Counted from the first letter of the stretch, positions 1-11,756 are shown. The stretch: 64,000 nucleotides of DNA from Piliocolobus tephrosceles (GCF_002776525.5 NC_045438.1:151947947-152011946); one strand, 5' to 3'. Program-made: numbers and translations. Notes: generated by a model not told the origin, from the sequence alone.

Positions 1-492
1 GTGAGCTAAGTTTAATTTACTATTGAAGAAAGAAATTTTAAAAATAAATTTGGTGTAGCCTAAGTGTACAGTGTTTATAAAGTCTGCAGGAGTGTACAGT
101 GATGTCCTAGGCCTTCCCATTCACTCACCACCCACTCACTGACTCACCCAGAGCAACTTCCAATCCTGCAAGCTCCATTCATGGGAAGTGCCCTATACAG
201 GTGGACCATATTTTATCTTTTATGCTTTATTTTGACTGTACCTTTTCTATATTGAGATATGTTTGAATGCACAAATACTTACCGTCGTATTACATTTCCC
301 TGCAGTATTCAGTACAGGATCATGCAGTGCAGGTTTGTAGCCAGGAAGCAATGCATTGTACCCTCTAGCCTAGGTGTGTAGTAGGCTGTCCCATCTAGGT
401 TTGTGTGAGTAGACTCTACAAAATCCACACAACAGAATCACCTGAAGATGCATTCCTCAGAGCATATCCCATCACTACCCAACACATGCCTG
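1..492. mobile_element. Tigger-family DNA transposon, partial (cut by window start)
   Basis: This matches the internal and terminal part of a non-autonomous Tc1/mariner-Tigger element (Tigger3/4-like by memory). The characteristic stretches are GTGTAGCCTAAGTGTACAGT near 53, the CACTCACTGACTCACCCAGA block near 133, and GTGTGTAGTAGGCTGTCCCA near 372. The right end decays into a recognisable terminal repeat (ACACATGCCTG) followed by TA at 493-494, the expected target dinucleotide. The left end lies outside the window. No transposase reading frame survives. The subfamily name is uncertain; the class is fairly secure. Confidence 0.65.
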
Positions 493-513
493 TAGGTGAG
501 GCTGAGGAGGTAT

Positions 514-953
514 CTGTGTTAACCTGTGTCCCCCCTCAAAATGTTGACATTCTAAACCCCCGAGTATCCATGAACAATGGCTTTATTTGGAAAGAGACTT
601 TGCATATGATCAAATTAAGATGAGGTTATTAGAGTGGGCTCTAATCTGATACGACTGGTGTCCTTGTAAAAAGAGGAAATTTGGGCTCAGAGATAGCCTC
701 AGAGGGAGAACGCTGTGTAAAGACTGGAATTATGCTGTCTAAAGCCAAGGAACACCAGAGATATCCAGAAACCCACCAGAAGCTGCGAGAGGGGCATGGA
801 GCAGATTCTCCTTCACACGCCTTAGAAGGAACCAGCCCTGTAGACACCTTGATCTCGGATTTCTAGCCTCCAGGACTATAAGACAATGCATTTCTGTTGT
901 TGAAGCCCCCCAGTCTGTGGTACTGTGTTATTGCAAACCCAGGAAACTAACAC
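514..953 (+). mobile_element. MaLR-type solitary LTR (MLT1-like)
   Basis: The segment has the order of landmarks typical of mammalian MaLR/ERVL-type solo LTRs. GTGTCCCCCCTCAAAATG lies near the 5' end, then TTATTTGGAAAGAGACTTTG. The 3' end has CTCCAGGACTATAAGACAAT, TTTCTGTTGTTGAAGCC and AGTCTGTGGTACTGTGTTAT, and finishes AGGAAACTAACACA. It is heavily mutated, with no internal viral sequence on either side, so it is an ancient solo LTR. It abuts the Tigger fragment almost directly. The subfamily (MLT1 group) is from memory. Confidence 0.75.
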
Positions 954-2124
954 AGGCAGGTAGGCCATCCCCACACACAACCACTTCTCTCTGACGCCTG
1001 GTGCACAGCTTGGGTCTTGTGGTGAGGCTCCGCATGGTAGGCATTTGCTGGCAGTGGATGTTAAAAATGACAAGATTTCCTCTGCTTTGGCTTTTGAAAG
1101 CAGGTGCATTGAAAGCCGAATCTCAAGGCTTTGGGTTGATTTAGAATGGAATTTCTGAAACATTCTAATTATCTTATTGCCATCACCTCCCCGAATACTG
1201 TATTTTTATGTGTGTTTGGAAGGAACAGGAGTGTAACTGAACGGGTATATTTCAGTCTGTTAAACAAAACGTTTTATTTGCTTCTTATTTTTCCAGGCTT
1301 GGACACTTTGGTGAGAATATTTGCTGTTCTATTGTAAGTCTGCTTCGGTCAGGGATTTGGCAAGTCCACGACAAAGAGAGGGAATGTTTCTTTTCCCTTT
1401 CCTTGGGCTCGCCTGTTCTTTCTCTGAAAGATGCTAGAACCTCCCCAAGGGGAGGGCCTGCCTTTTTCCTCCTTGGGAAATGTTGATTTATATTATATGA
1501 AACATTTGTTTTTTATAGAAACTTCTATTTCAGCATGTTGAAATAGATGGTTCTAATTTTTTATGTGAAAAATAAATAAACTTGTCATGGCAATGCTCTC
1601 AGGGTACAGTTACGTAATAATTATGTATGCCTCCCCACCACTCATTAACATAGGAGATCTCACCTCACAGAAGTCATCTCACAGTCTAAGCTTTATGGCT
1701 TCTAACAACTTTTACGAAACTCCGTGAAAATACCTTAAAAATCACTGTTACAAGTTGCAAGTCAACCCTTTTTATAAGTGTATCAGAAGTAATTATATCT
1801 TGTAGTAGCAATTTTATATCCCTACTTATAGTTGGGACAATTAGGGCTCAGAAAAATGGCAAAACTGATATTAAAATTCAAGATTTCCTGATTTCTAGCC
1901 AATGTCATGCTCATTTTCTGTGTTAATTTTATGGCTCAGGGTCCAGTTAAAAACATCTGAGGGGAGTGGTAAGTACAAGAGAGATGGGAGTTGGGTATGG
2001 GGCTTGAAGGAGAGCACACCTGGCCCCAGGTGAGAAGACCTGGGCTCCACCCCTGCCTCATCACGGTTGGACATGATGGCCCTGGGTCATTCGACTTCTC
2101 AGGACCTCAGGAAAATGAGGGAGC
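954..2124. other. Unique DNA, no gene seen
   Basis: No interspersed repeat of useful length is visible. A good polypyrimidine tract ending in CAG at about 1294 is followed 37 bases later by GTAAGT, but nothing else supports an exon. The stretch at about 2015-2115 (CTGGGCTCCACCCCTGCC, CTGGGTCATTCGACTTCTC) resembles a very worn MIR in plus orientation. Reading frames are short and unrecognisable. Confidence 0.5.
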
Positions 2125-2297
2125 TTAAAAAATTCTATGGTTCCTAATGAAATCTTTAGGGATGAAATTACAGTTCTGGGATTTGCTTGAAGACACAATC
2201 AACCATGATTTGTGATTGTTGATGCTGGGTAATGGATATTTGGTGTTCTATTGTGAGTCTTTGGTACATGTTTGGAATTTTCCATGAAAAAGCCTTA
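2125..2297 (+). mobile_element. Old L1 (L1M) 3' UTR remnant
   Basis: The order 'TGGGATTTGCTTGAAGA', 'TGATTGTTGATGCTGGGTAA' and 'CATGTTTGGAATTTTCCATG' with a short A-rich end follows the 3' end of mammalian-wide L1M elements. Only the terminal 170 bases remain and there is no coding sequence. Class assignment is from remembered consensus. Confidence 0.6.
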
Positions 2298-4324
2298 TGC
2301 TTCTAAAATGCACACCTTTGATTCTTCCCATTTCCCCTCCTACTGGCTGGTCCTGTGTAGCTCACTCATTTCTCAGGAACAGCAGCAGACTCACTGCTCT
2401 GAAAGAAAGCCCTTTGCTTTGGTCTGATCCTAACGTACATATTATTAGAGACTTTTCCGACACCCTCCCCATTTTTGATTTCTTAACAGCTAATACGATA
2501 GCTGTGCTTTCATAATACATTCAAAAGCTGCTCTCTATTTCTCACCAGTTTGAATTGTAGAAAAGAGTACAAAAGATTAGAGTACTTTAAAATAAATCTC
2601 AGCTAATTATACATACAACTGCATTCACTAAATGTGAATATTTTCAGGCTTTCTTTGCTACCAAGTGCCACCTGCTCATGATTTAAATGGGCACAAATTT
2701 AGTTCCATTAAACAAAACGCAGCAACTCTTCTCCTATAGTGCAAACTCCTTTAGGTCCTATTTTGAAATTGAGAAGCTAATTCCAGTGTTCTCTTGTTAG
2801 CTGTCGGTCCATGTCAACCACACCACAAGGCTGTTTACTTGAATAGTTTGCATCCTTGCTTTAAAAGTTCTAGTAGGCAAATAGGTTTGTTGATGATGAA
2901 GTGATTTGTGTTTTATAAGGGTCCTTATGGTCTAGATGGCATTTGAACTTGTGGTTCCAGCGATTACCAGGTCCCTGAATTGAAGAATACATGCTGTGGC
3001 CTTTTCAGCTCATTGAGGAGACTTTTTACTGTCTATTGCCAAAAAGAAAAGACAAGAAATCCTTTCTCAAAATGTTATGTGTTCTTAGCCCATGCAGCTG
3101 TCTCCCCAGAAGCCACTGGGCTCAAACCTCCACTTTGCTACTTGAACATAGTAAGGTCGTTTAAGGAGAATTCATTCATCTCCTATTAATCTGGAACGTT
3201 CATGATCTCTGAAAGACCAAAGAGGACATTTTGAGGGGTACTATGAAAGTTAAAGCTGCCTTCAAATCAAACGTGAATTATGAAACTCTTTTCCAAGAAG
3301 CTTTTATGAGTGACCTCATCAGCTATCAGTTTCAAGAAAGGAAGTTGAAAAAAATCCCACAACATGGAATGCACATTTGCCATGCTCATAGAAAAACTGT
3401 TTCCTTGTGAAGACTCCTTTGTCTCTACATACCTGGACCTGAAGACCTTGGTGGCGTTTTATAAGCCTGGAAGGCTGGCTGTGATCATCTATTAAGGAAG
3501 GAGAAGGAAGCTGCTTATCTGTCTTGAAAGCCTTATTTCTCCTCATCTTCTCGCCTCCTTCCACACCACCTCCCCACCTACACACACCCTTGCCCTAAAT
3601 TCCTTTCCATTTTGTCCTTTCGAAAACTCCTCCCTCCCTTAGAAAAGCTAAAAATAATGGTAATACTTTCCAGTGATCCTCCCTGATTAGGATCTCAGAT
3701 GCAAGCTGCAGGCAAGGAGCAAAGCCTGCATTGTCGCTGCTGCTCAGATCTGCATGGTTATAAATCGTGGCTCACTCCAGCTCTCATCTTAGATGTTCAT
3801 CCTCACTTGAATCCTAGTGCCATCATACGCCAACGCGCCTGGAAAACACCTGCTGTCTATAGGTTGCAGGCACCCCACAGCATCCCAGATGTAGGGTCAT
3901 AGACTCAGAGCATTGAACACGTATCTAAATCCTCTAACTGTCGTTAGGGGCAGTTTCACACGATTGTAGCTACACCCAGGATTTTAAACCCCCCCCCCGA
4001 AAGTTATTTAGGAAGGATTGGAGGCCCATTCTTGTGTTCTCAGGAGGGTCCCAACCTGCAGGTAAAGACCTAGGGGAAGGGGAAGGCCTGGAGGCAAAGT
4101 CCCCCAAGCAAAGCCCCCACTTGTGTGTGATCCTGCACCACAACTTGGCCAGCCGGCCTGGACAGCTGGCTCTGGTTACTGTGGGAACAATGCAAGGAAG
4201 GCTGTTGTCACATTCCTCTGGGGTCAAAGGCACAACCTTCCTCACACACTCAGTCCCTGCTGGCAAAGAGAAAGACGAGGAGCGTGGAATAGGAGACCTG
4301 GAGCATGCGAGGGACTTGAGAAAT
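2298..4324. other. Unique DNA with a C10 run
   Basis: No recognisable gene or repeat of useful size. A mononucleotide run of ten C lies at 3989-3998. Overlapping ORFs on both strands at 3970-4380 occur in a locally GC-rich stretch and encode nothing I recognise. Confidence 0.5.
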
Positions 4325-4425
4325 TCACCGACTCCCTTGTTTTACTGATTTGGAAACTGAGGTGCAGAGGAGAGCCGTGACTTGCTCAGGATGGCACACC
4401 CAGAACTGGAATTTTCTCTCTCATG
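4325..4425 (-). mobile_element. MIR SINE fragment
   Basis: On the plus strand the segment reads ACTGATTTGGAAACTGAGG, then GTGACTTGCTCAGGATGGCA and CCCAGAACTGGAATTT. This is the reverse of the tRNA-derived MIR core (fraction around the 'GACCTTGGGCAAGTCACTT' motif). Confidence 0.7.
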
Positions 4426-5428
4426 GTCCAATACCCCGATATTCCTCTCATCATCTCCAGTGTTTCAGACTTGACAGTAAAAAAGGATTCTTGATAACAT
4501 TATTATATTTTATTATGTTTTCCCATGTTGCAATCGAGTCTTTAGGTTTGAAGTGACACCCTGTTACTTTTGTTGTGAGACCCGTAAGTACTCCCAGGAC
4601 AAATCTAGCCAACAAATAGCATCTTTAGTGACCCTGGGGGAAGTCATTGGCTTCTAGCCCTAAACCCAGAGGTTAGAGTTAATTTTTAAGTGCTCATCTT
4701 TAACTCAAGCATGAAGCTCTAAAAGCATCAAGTAGTAATGCTTGAAAACATCTAAATTCCTCTGAGCCCTAGGCATGCTTAAACTCCCTCTCTCTCTCTC
4801 TTTTTTTTTTTTTTTTTTTTTTTTCAGGAAAATAGCTGAAATGGTAGTGGTTAGAACACATGCAAATGGAATTACTGAATAAAATTTGTCACGTATGCCC
4901 TGGTTCAAGGCACATTTAGGAGTTCAATTCACATGTAATTGATCGTTCTTTTATTCTTGGCATACTTTCCCATAAGAGTCTTATGTGCCCTCCCTTTAGC
5001 ATATGTGCAAGCCGATAAAGGATGTTCATTTAAAATTTTTACTATTTTAGAAATACACACAGAGGGGGAAAAGACTTGTCTTATCCCTAAATGAAAAGAG
5101 TTCGAAATAATACTTTTGCCTATAAACTTCTATCAATTTACCTGTCATGGGAAAAGATACCATAAATTACTTTTTATAAGGAAAGTGGTGGTGCTCGGGC
5201 CCATGTTCCCTCCCCAACAGAATGAGAGGTGGTGGTGGCCGCGGGACAGTGGGAAGAAATGAGTAGGACCCAGGCCAGCGCTCAGCTCCCTGGGCTTTGC
5301 TTGTCTCTCGTTTTGTAAACTCAAGTGTCCCATCATTCCCAAAGGCCATTTGTGGACATGCTGTGATTTTCTGCATCACCTTCTGGAAAGAATGTGTTCA
5401 GTTCCCTGTGTACTTATGCAGGTTGATA
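4426..5428. other. Unique DNA with a (TC)n-(T)24 tract
   Basis: No gene seen. At 4785-4800 there is a short TC-rich tract that runs into 24 consecutive T (4801-4824) and then CAGG. There is no Alu or L1 body attached, so this is a simple repeat that happens to resemble a splice acceptor. The rest is unremarkable AT-rich sequence. Confidence 0.55.
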
Positions 5429-5772
5429 CAGTAGTTCTCCCCCACACCCCATCTTCAGTGTCACTTTCTGCTGTTTCAGTTACCCACAGTCAAGCGTGGT
5501 ACAAAAACAGGTGAGTGCCATGCAAGAAGATATTTTGAGAGAGAGAGACACCATATTCACATAACTTTTAGTACAGTATAATGTTGTGATTGTTCTATTT
5601 TATTATTAGTTTTTGTTGTTAATCTCTTACTGTGACTTATTTATAAATTAAACTCTTATGAGTGTATATGTATAGGAAAAAACATAGTGGATGTAGGTAT
5701 AGGTACTATTCATGGTTTTAGGCATCCGCTGGGGTCTTGGAACAGATCCTCCATGGGTAGTGGGGACAACTG
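5429..5772. mobile_element. Non-autonomous Tigger-like DNA transposon (MITE)
   Basis: Terminal inverted repeats are visible: the left end starts CAGTAGTTCTCCCCCACACC just after GATA, and the right end read in reverse is CAGTTGTCCCCACTACCCAT. The interior includes GTTTCAGTTACCCACAGTCA and the stretch around TTTTATTATTAGTTTTTGTT that I associate with short Tigger relatives. The left flank is TA; the right TA appears mutated. At 344 bases it carries no transposase. The exact family name (MER8/Tigger group) is not certain. Confidence 0.75.
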
Positions 5773-6574
5773 TCTTTTGAATGTGTCAGACACAACAATT
5801 GTGGCATTTCTTAGTGTCTTTTTCCTACTCGTGAGTTGTATTCAGCTGCTGCAAACACCTTGGACTCCCACAGTAGTTGAGAATGTGGAAGGCTACGTAC
5901 TTTCCCTCTAGAGAGAGCCCCAACGTGAAAAACTAAGACAGCCGTGTGTTTGCTGATCCTTGGGACGAGCCAGGGAAGGGCTCCATGAGGCCTGTGTGAA
6001 TTAAGGCTGTCAAGACCGAAGTGACAGGGGAGGGAGAAGATGAAAATGCAGCAACACGTCTCTTAATGTGATCGTTTCTCTTTCCCCTTACTGAAGCCTA
6101 GTGCTCTCTGCTATTTGAAGAGCATAATTTAGATTTATATTAAGGAATGAATAAATAGGATGCGGTGATGAAATCTCATCTGGAGTGAATGCAGATTGTG
6201 GATGCTAATGACCGTGTGGCTGTTCAGAGAGCCCGTTGGAAGCCTGGGCGCTTCTCCCTCCTCTGTTCACCCACTAGGCGCTCAAGAGCAACTCAGGCAG
6301 TGGGGAAAAGGTTATCTTTTTTTAATGTCTCTCAGTGTTGCGTCTTGCCTTTATAGCGCCTTAAAGCCCTTGACAAGCCTTCAAGTAATTCTTGGTGGTG
6401 GCGTTTTCCCCCAGAAGGACTTAAGAGATCGTTTTAATAGATGCATCTATCAGTTTATTCTTAACTTGAGCATTTTGCTGTCTTGTATCATTTGACATCA
6501 CCAGAAAGTCCTTTGGTTACTTCTGTAGTTCACATCCTACTTCCTGTCCTTAGAGTTTTGGGTGCTCAGGGGCA
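5773..6574. other. Unique DNA, no gene seen
   Basis: A stretch of ordinary mixed sequence. The plus-strand ORF at 6196-6495 (99 codons) has no recognised motif and ends in a hydrophobic run. It is most likely a chance frame. Confidence 0.5.
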
Positions 6575-6720
6575 AGATGTCAGAAATCCTGAGTTTTAGC
6601 TGTGCCACTGCGTAGCTTTGACCAAGTCACTTTGCGTTAGTGGGATACAATTTCCCTGTTCATTAAATGAGGAGACTGGACTGAAGGCTCTTAGAGGCCC
6701 CCTCTAGCTCAGATGTTCTG
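6575..6720 (+). mobile_element. MIR SINE fragment
   Basis: Landmarks in MIR order: GAGTTTTAGCTGTGCCACTG, then TTTGACCAAGTCACTTTG, then TTCCCTGTTCATTAAATGAG and the 3' AGGCCCCCTCTAGCTCAGAT part. It is strongly diverged. Confidence 0.7.
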
Positions 6721-7419
6721 TAACACTCAGGGCTTTCTGCCTCCTCTGATTTGGCGGTGTCAGGATGCAGGTCCAACTGCGGTACTGTGCCTTGCAAAAT
6801 TGCTCTCTCTCCCTGGCCAGCTTTTCCACCACTGTTCAATGAAGTCTGCCCCTTGGAAGAATCCCAGATTTGCTCAAAGGTGTCCAGTCCTAGGGAGCAG
6901 CATGCAAAGCCCTTGAGCACACTTTGACTTCTTCTGCCCTGGCTGGTGATGAAAAACCAGGTCAACAGAGGTTGCCCTGTTTCCAGTGATCAGCCCTCGG
7001 GGCTGAAAAAGGAACAAATACAGAAGAGCTCCAAAGAAAGAAACAGAAAGAGATGCGCAAGTAGGGAGGCTAAGAACAGGTCCCTCTGCTGGGGTGGAAG
7101 GAGAAAGAATGTTAATCCTCTACCTTCCCCCACGGGTCAGAGTCGTAAATGGGTGAGACATGAAGGTGTGGTTGGTCACCCTCTCTGAGAGTTTCAGGGC
7201 TGGGTCAGGTGTCCTGGTAGTGTTGCGTGGTGCAGTAGTGAGCCCCCAACCTACACAAGCCCCAGAGGCTTCCCATAAACCTCGGGGCTGTGGGCTGCCC
7301 TCAGCCTCTCTTGACCGGGGCAGCTTCTCCTTCAGCTCTGTGATATTCTGAGGCTATGTAAAATATATTTTTTAGAAAGGTCCTGTGGTTAAAAAAACGT
7401 GTTTTAAACCACTGGTATA
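6721..7419. other. Unique DNA, no gene seen
   Basis: Moderately GC-rich. Open frames on both strands (for example 6663-6965 minus, 100 codons) overlap each other and match no family known to me. There is no splice or promoter signal of note. Confidence 0.45.
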
Positions 7420-7555
7420 GTTACGATGAGCTCATATTCAAAGCAGTATGACCTTAGACAAGTCATTTGATTTTCCGAAACCTCATTTTCCTTATTTGAA
7501 AACAAGTTTAATCATATATTCTCAGCCTATCTCCCACAGCAATTTAAGGATTAAT
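7420..7555 (+). mobile_element. MIR SINE fragment
   Basis: TATGACCTTAGACAAGTCAT followed by CCTCATTTTCCTTATTTGAA and a 3' AAGGATTAATTAGAGT segment follow the MIR core and 3' half. Confidence 0.6.
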
Positions 7556-7754
7556 TAGAGTCAGTTATTCATACCTTCACTCTACGAACACGGTATTGAA
7601 CACCTTTCAGTAGAAGGCTCTGTTGGGAGAGAAACTCCTAAGTAAACGTGAGACAGCCATTCCAAGCAGAGGGGAAAAGCATGTGCAAATATTTTGTAAA
7701 CTATGAAACACAACACAAACCTAACATTCTGTATTATTGCTGTTCTTGACCAGG

Positions 7755-8290
7755 CAGTTTAATATAGTGACTCTAGAGCCTAACTCCTTGGGTTCGAATC
7801 CCTACTGCAGTCAATTTATCAGTGTTACTTCAGGCACTTTACCTACCCTCTTGTGCCTCAGTACTCCAATCTGTACAATGGGAATAATAATAGAACTCAT
7901 CTCACTGGGCTGTTGGGAGAGCTGAATCAGTTCTGGGCGTGGTGGCTCATGCCTGTAATCCCAGCACTTTGGGGGGCCGAGACGGGCAGATCACCTGAGG
8001 TCAGGAGTTCGAGACCATCCTGGCCAACATTGTGAAACTGGTCTCTACTAAAAATATAAAAAATCAGCCAGGCGTGGTGGCGCGTGCCTGTAGTCCCAGC
8101 TACTCGGGAGACTGAGGCAGGGGAATCGCTTGAACCCGGGAGGCAGAGGTTGCATTGAGCCGAGATCACGCCTCTGTACTCCAGCCTGGTGACAGAACAG
8201 GACTCCGTCTCCAAAAATAATTATGATAATAATTAAGGTACTGACAAAGAGTAAGCACTCTGTAATGTTTATTATTGGTGATTTCACCAA
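7755..8290 (+). mobile_element. MIR SINE split by an Alu
   Basis: The 5' part (7755-7931) holds TTTAATATAGTGACTCTAGA, CCTTGGGTTCGAATCCCTAC, CAATGGGAATAATAATAGAA and CTGGGCTGTTGGGAGAGCTG in MIR order. The 3' part resumes after the Alu at about 8237 with AGTAAGCACTCTGTAATGTT. The two halves join into one nearly complete MIR, with the Alu at 7932-8236 as a later insertion. The order of ages (MIR older than Alu) is as expected. Confidence 0.8.
7932..8236 (+). mobile_element. Alu (AluS-like), full length, inside a MIR
   Basis: A complete dimeric Alu: 5' CTGGGCGTGGTGGCTCATGC, GTCAGGAGTTCGAGACC, the middle A-rich linker, then CCAGGCGTGGTGGCGCG, AATCGCTTGAACCCGGGAGG and a 3' end CTCCGTCTCC followed by AAAATAATTATGATAATAATT. 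The tail has decayed into an A/T mix. No clear target-site duplication was found. Confidence 0.95.
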
Positions 8291-9445
8291 TGCACTGTGA
8301 AATTCTGTTTCTTGATTCTTAGATTGCAGTCCCTTGTCATTGCACTTCCGTTTTTCTCTTCCCCAGAAGATGCATCCTGTGTTCAAGTGGAAAGGCAGGG
8401 GAAATATCATGTCAAGAAAAGAGTTCTGAACAGTACTCTGTTTCTGTGGCATGGATCCTCTTTCCTCTCCTTTTCTCCTTTTTTCGAGGTTGGATTGGCG
8501 CTCCTCTCAGACTTAAACAAAGGCTTTGCTTTGCAGAAAAGATCTTTCTGCCTTCATGTGTCTTCTGCCTTTAAGGGTGTAATTTGTTTCTGATGCATGC
8601 AGGGTGCCCCCTTGAGAAGGTTTTGTTGATGTTGTGCAGAGGCGTCCTGTATTGATCGGTGATAGAACCGTTCTATAGTGGGTGAATGAGGTAATTCTCA
8701 TCAGGTTACTCTAGTCGGTGACCTTGAGGCTGATCTGATGACTAAGCCACAGAGGTGGATCCCTGGTTACAGAATGTCCTTGTTTAAAGGTAAATCGGTG
8801 TGAGAGTGACTAATAGTTTTAAAGAAATAACGGCAAGCAAATTGCATGCCCTTTGATGAGAGACACAGTCTGTATCAATAAGCTCTGGGGCCTCCCAGAT
8901 CTGGGTGAGACATTGGAGCTGATTTTCAAGGGTTCCTTTATCTCTCTGCTCCTCTCTTGTCTCTTTTCATTAGATTCCAGTTCTCCGTCACTTCCATGAC
9001 CGTGTATAATACAGTCACTGCCATGACTGTCAATTTCATCAGTGTGAAGTTCAGAGCAAAATACATAGGCCTCTGAGCTAGTTGGCGGGATTTTTCTTTT
9101 TTAAAAAATTCAACAGTTGGGTGGGACAGAGCTGAAGATGAAAAGATGCTTGATACAAGAGAAGAGAGAAAGTAAGCGTCATGATAAAATCTGCATGCAA
9201 AAAAACCCTTGTTATAAAAGGAAAAAGGGAATGAATCATTAGCTATACATTTAAGCTGGATCAACACGTTAGCCTTGCGGATAACAGTTTCTAAACATAC
9301 ATGCCAACATTCCTGCTGTTGCTGAACTGGCCCTTTCTGCATGGGAATAGGTAGAAGTCTAAATGAACAGACTTAGAGTGGGTGGGCAGGTGAAGGATAG
9401 TGGGGGTAAGTAGTGAGGAGAAGATAGGTTAGAATAGTTATTTTG
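8291..9445. other. Unique DNA, no gene seen
   Basis: No recognisable repeat of length. The minus-strand ORF at 8938-9342 (134 codons) has no known motif and no codon-use or splice support. I regard it as a chance frame in AT-rich DNA. Confidence 0.45.
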
Positions 9446-9761
9446 GGCTGGGCGCAGTGGCTCATGCCTGTAATCCCAGCGCTTTGGGAGGCCTACGCTG
9501 GTGGATCACCTGAGGTCAGAAGTTTGAGACCATCCTGGATAACATGGTAAAACCCCATCTCTCCTAAAAGTAAACAAAAATTAACCAGGCATGGTGGCTC
9601 ACGCCTGTAGTCCTAGCTACTTGAGAGGCTGAGGCAAGAGGATTGCTTGAACCTGGGAGGCGTAGGTTGGCAGTGAGTCGAGATAGTGCCATTGTACCTG
9701 GGTGACAGAGCAAGACTCTATCTCAATTTTAGAAAAATAGTAATTATTATTATTATTATTT
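9446..9761 (+). mobile_element. Alu (diverged), with (ATT)n tail
   Basis: Full-length dimeric Alu from GGCTGGGCGCAGTGGCTCAT to GCAAGACTCTATCTCAATTT. It is diverged from consensus, with changes such as GGAGGCCTACGCTGG and GGTTGGCAGTGAGTCG. The tail continues into a short ATT microsatellite at about 9741-9761. Confidence 0.93.
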
Positions 9762-9814
9762 TGGAATCATTGAATAGCAGTCAGCTCTTTGTATGTTGGT
9801 CAATAAAAGCAGAC

Positions 9815-9975
9815 ACATATAATACTGTTCTAAGTGCTTTGTAATATATTAACGCTTTAATCCTCACAACCTTTATTACGCAAATTTTATATCTGAGAAC
9901 AGTGAGGTTAAGTGATTTGCCCAAGGTCATTTAAACGCAGGCATTGGCTCTGCCCCTGGTGCCCTTAACACTTAC
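9815..9975 (-). mobile_element. MIR SINE fragment
   Basis: On the plus strand TTAATCCTCACAACCTTTAT, ATATCTGAGAACAGTGAGG and TAAGTGATTTGCCCAAGGTC give the reverse of the MIR 3' half and core. Confidence 0.75.
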
Positions 9976-10194
9976 AGCCTCTCACTGTCCTGGGTGGTGA
10001 AGGTCTTGAGAGCAAAGAGAATAAGGAAATTCCTATTCTCAGTGGACATATTTCTTGTGCTGGTGGAAGGAATTTAATTATTACAAAGGGTTTCACCAAA
10101 TGTACTAATCTGGGAAGTTGCCAGCAAGCTGACCATGAGCAAGTTGGGAGATGGTGGTCTGCAGTCCACGCATATCACCATATCAGAGATGTAA

Positions 10195-10196
<2 letters not shown>

Positions 10197-10231
<35 letters not shown>

Positions 10232-10494
10232 TTGCCCAGGCTGGAATGCAGTGGCGCGATCTCGGCTCACTGCAGCCTCTGCCTCCCGGATTCAAGCAAT
10301 TCTCCTGCTTCAGCCCCCCAAGTAGCTGGGATTACAGACACCTGCCACCATGCCTGGCTAATTTTTGTATTTTTAGTAGAGACAGGGTATCACCATGTTG
10401 GCCAGGCTGATCTCAAACTCCTGACCTCAGGTGATCCGCCCACCTTGGCCTCCCAAAGTGCTGGGATTACAGGTGTGAGCCACCTCACCAGGCC
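10197..10494 (-). mobile_element. Alu (S-like), reverse
   Basis: Starts with about 28 T (the A tail reversed). It then runs through GTTGCCCAGGCTGGAATGCA, the TTTTTGTATTTTTAGTAGAG linker and CTGGGATTACAGGTGTGAGC to the 5' end CCTCACCAGGCC. The usual GAGACGGAGT block after the tail is partly missing: T-run, then GAGGGTTGCC. The ORFs here (10232-10561) are antisense Alu reading, not genes. Confidence 0.95.
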
Positions 10495-10566
10495 AAGACA
10501 CATTTTTACTTCCCAAATCAAAATCTGTTTTTTGCCTGTGTCATGGTTGTATTTCAATTAGAACAT

Positions 10567-10878
10567 TATTTCTTTCTTTTTTTTTTTTTTTTTTGAGACA
10601 GAGTTTCACTCTTGTGGCCCAGACTGGGGTACAATGGCACAACCTCAGCTCACTGCAACCTCCGCCTCCTGGGTTCAAGCAATTCTCCTGCCCCAGCCTC
10701 CCGACTAGCAGGGATTACAGGCACCCACCACCACTTCTTGCTAATTTTTTGTATTTTTAGTAGAGACAGAGTTTCACCATGTTGACCAGACCAGTCTTGA
10801 ACTCTTGACCTCAAGTGATCCATCTGCCGCAGCCTCCCAAAGTGCTGGGATTACATGCGTGAGCCACCATACCTGGCC
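10567..10878 (-). mobile_element. Alu (S/J-like), reverse, short TSD
   Basis: T-rich tail, then GAGACAGAGTTTCACTCTTG through to GAGCCACCATACCTGGCC. AGAACAT is found on both sides (10560-10566 and 10879-10885), a short target-site duplication. It sits 70 bases from the preceding Alu in the same orientation. Confidence 0.93.
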
Positions 10879-10885
10879 AGAACAT

Positions 10886-11756
10886 CCTAATACATAGGCA
10901 GCCGCTCATGCACTAGAGACCTTCTCAGAGGGTGAGCAGAGTTGGCTCTCCCTGTCGGTGGCATCACATTGGCAGAATACACACACTTTTATCCTGTGGC
11001 GGTTGGCGAGGCCATTGATTTGCTGAGTAGAATAGCAAGGAAATATGCTAGACAGGTTTAACATTTGCTAGTGCTAATGAATTCGTCAAGCATCGGAATT
11101 CAGGGACAGTCGATGCACACTTAAAATGCTCTGAAATAGATTTTACTTTTTATAAAAGATAATCTCATATTTGAATCAGAAGAGACACGTTTTCCTTAAA
11201 TCATTTAATTAACTCCCATTTCAAGAAAAACCTCCTATTCAAAAAAAAAAAAGATTTTATGTTACCTAAGGCTAAGTAAGAGTTGAAGGTAGAATGAGTA
11301 AATAACCAAGTTTATGGAAATTGTAAAACAAATAGATGTGTTATAAATGTGCTATTTAGCGAAAGCGTTTATTGACTGGAGCAATAATGATGTATCTTTG
11401 ACCATGACAAGTACCAGTGCTGAAATCCATCCAAGCCACAAAAATGATTGGAGGGTCCATGTGGAATATAAAGCTCTGCAGAGTCTAGAGCTCATATCCT
11501 ATATGGCTTTTTGCTAATTAATAAACATTGGCCTTTTGTCTGTTAATAGCCTAATTGTAAGGCATTGGCAAAAGTGCTGCCTTTCACTGCTAAGGGGGGC
11601 AGCTTTCTGTAAAAGAGGTTAAAAGGAGAAATCAGGAACCGAATTTTTTGTTAAATGAGATGTCCCCCCAAAATCAGATACATGCATATTTGGGCTGAAT
11701 AAATCTTTCCTGGGAAACTCTTCTATAACTGGGCACCGTTGTTCATGAGAGACTTT
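10886..11756. other. Unique DNA, no gene seen
   Basis: AT-rich sequence with no repeat I can identify and an A12 run near 11239. No meaningful ORF. Confidence 0.5.

Noticed and set aside
514..953. Possible endogenous retrovirus with coding genes
   Set aside because: Only a solo LTR is present here and another LTR-type repeat at 56392-56990. No internal gag, pol or env sequence is recognisable.
1294..1331. Acceptor TTATTTTTCCAG and donor GTAAGT 37 bases apart
   Set aside because: The donor is preceded by ATT, not AG, an alternative GTGAGA lies inside, and the frame has no recognisable content. Kept only as a remark.
4785..4824. Polypyrimidine tract followed by CAGG as a strong splice acceptor
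   Set aside because: It is a simple (TC)n-(T)24 repeat; no exon-like sequence or donor follows at a sensible distance.
8938..9342. 134-codon ORF on the minus strand
   Set aside because: AT-rich frame with no recognised motif or neighbouring exon signals; treated as chance.
10225..10561. Protein-like ORFs with words such as GVQWHDLGSLQ / SCLSLPSSWDYR
   Set aside because: These are the translations of Alu elements read antisense. The same words recur in frames at 7927, 10225, 19069, 21449, 23144, 26581, 44565, 52684 and 53141. None is a gene.
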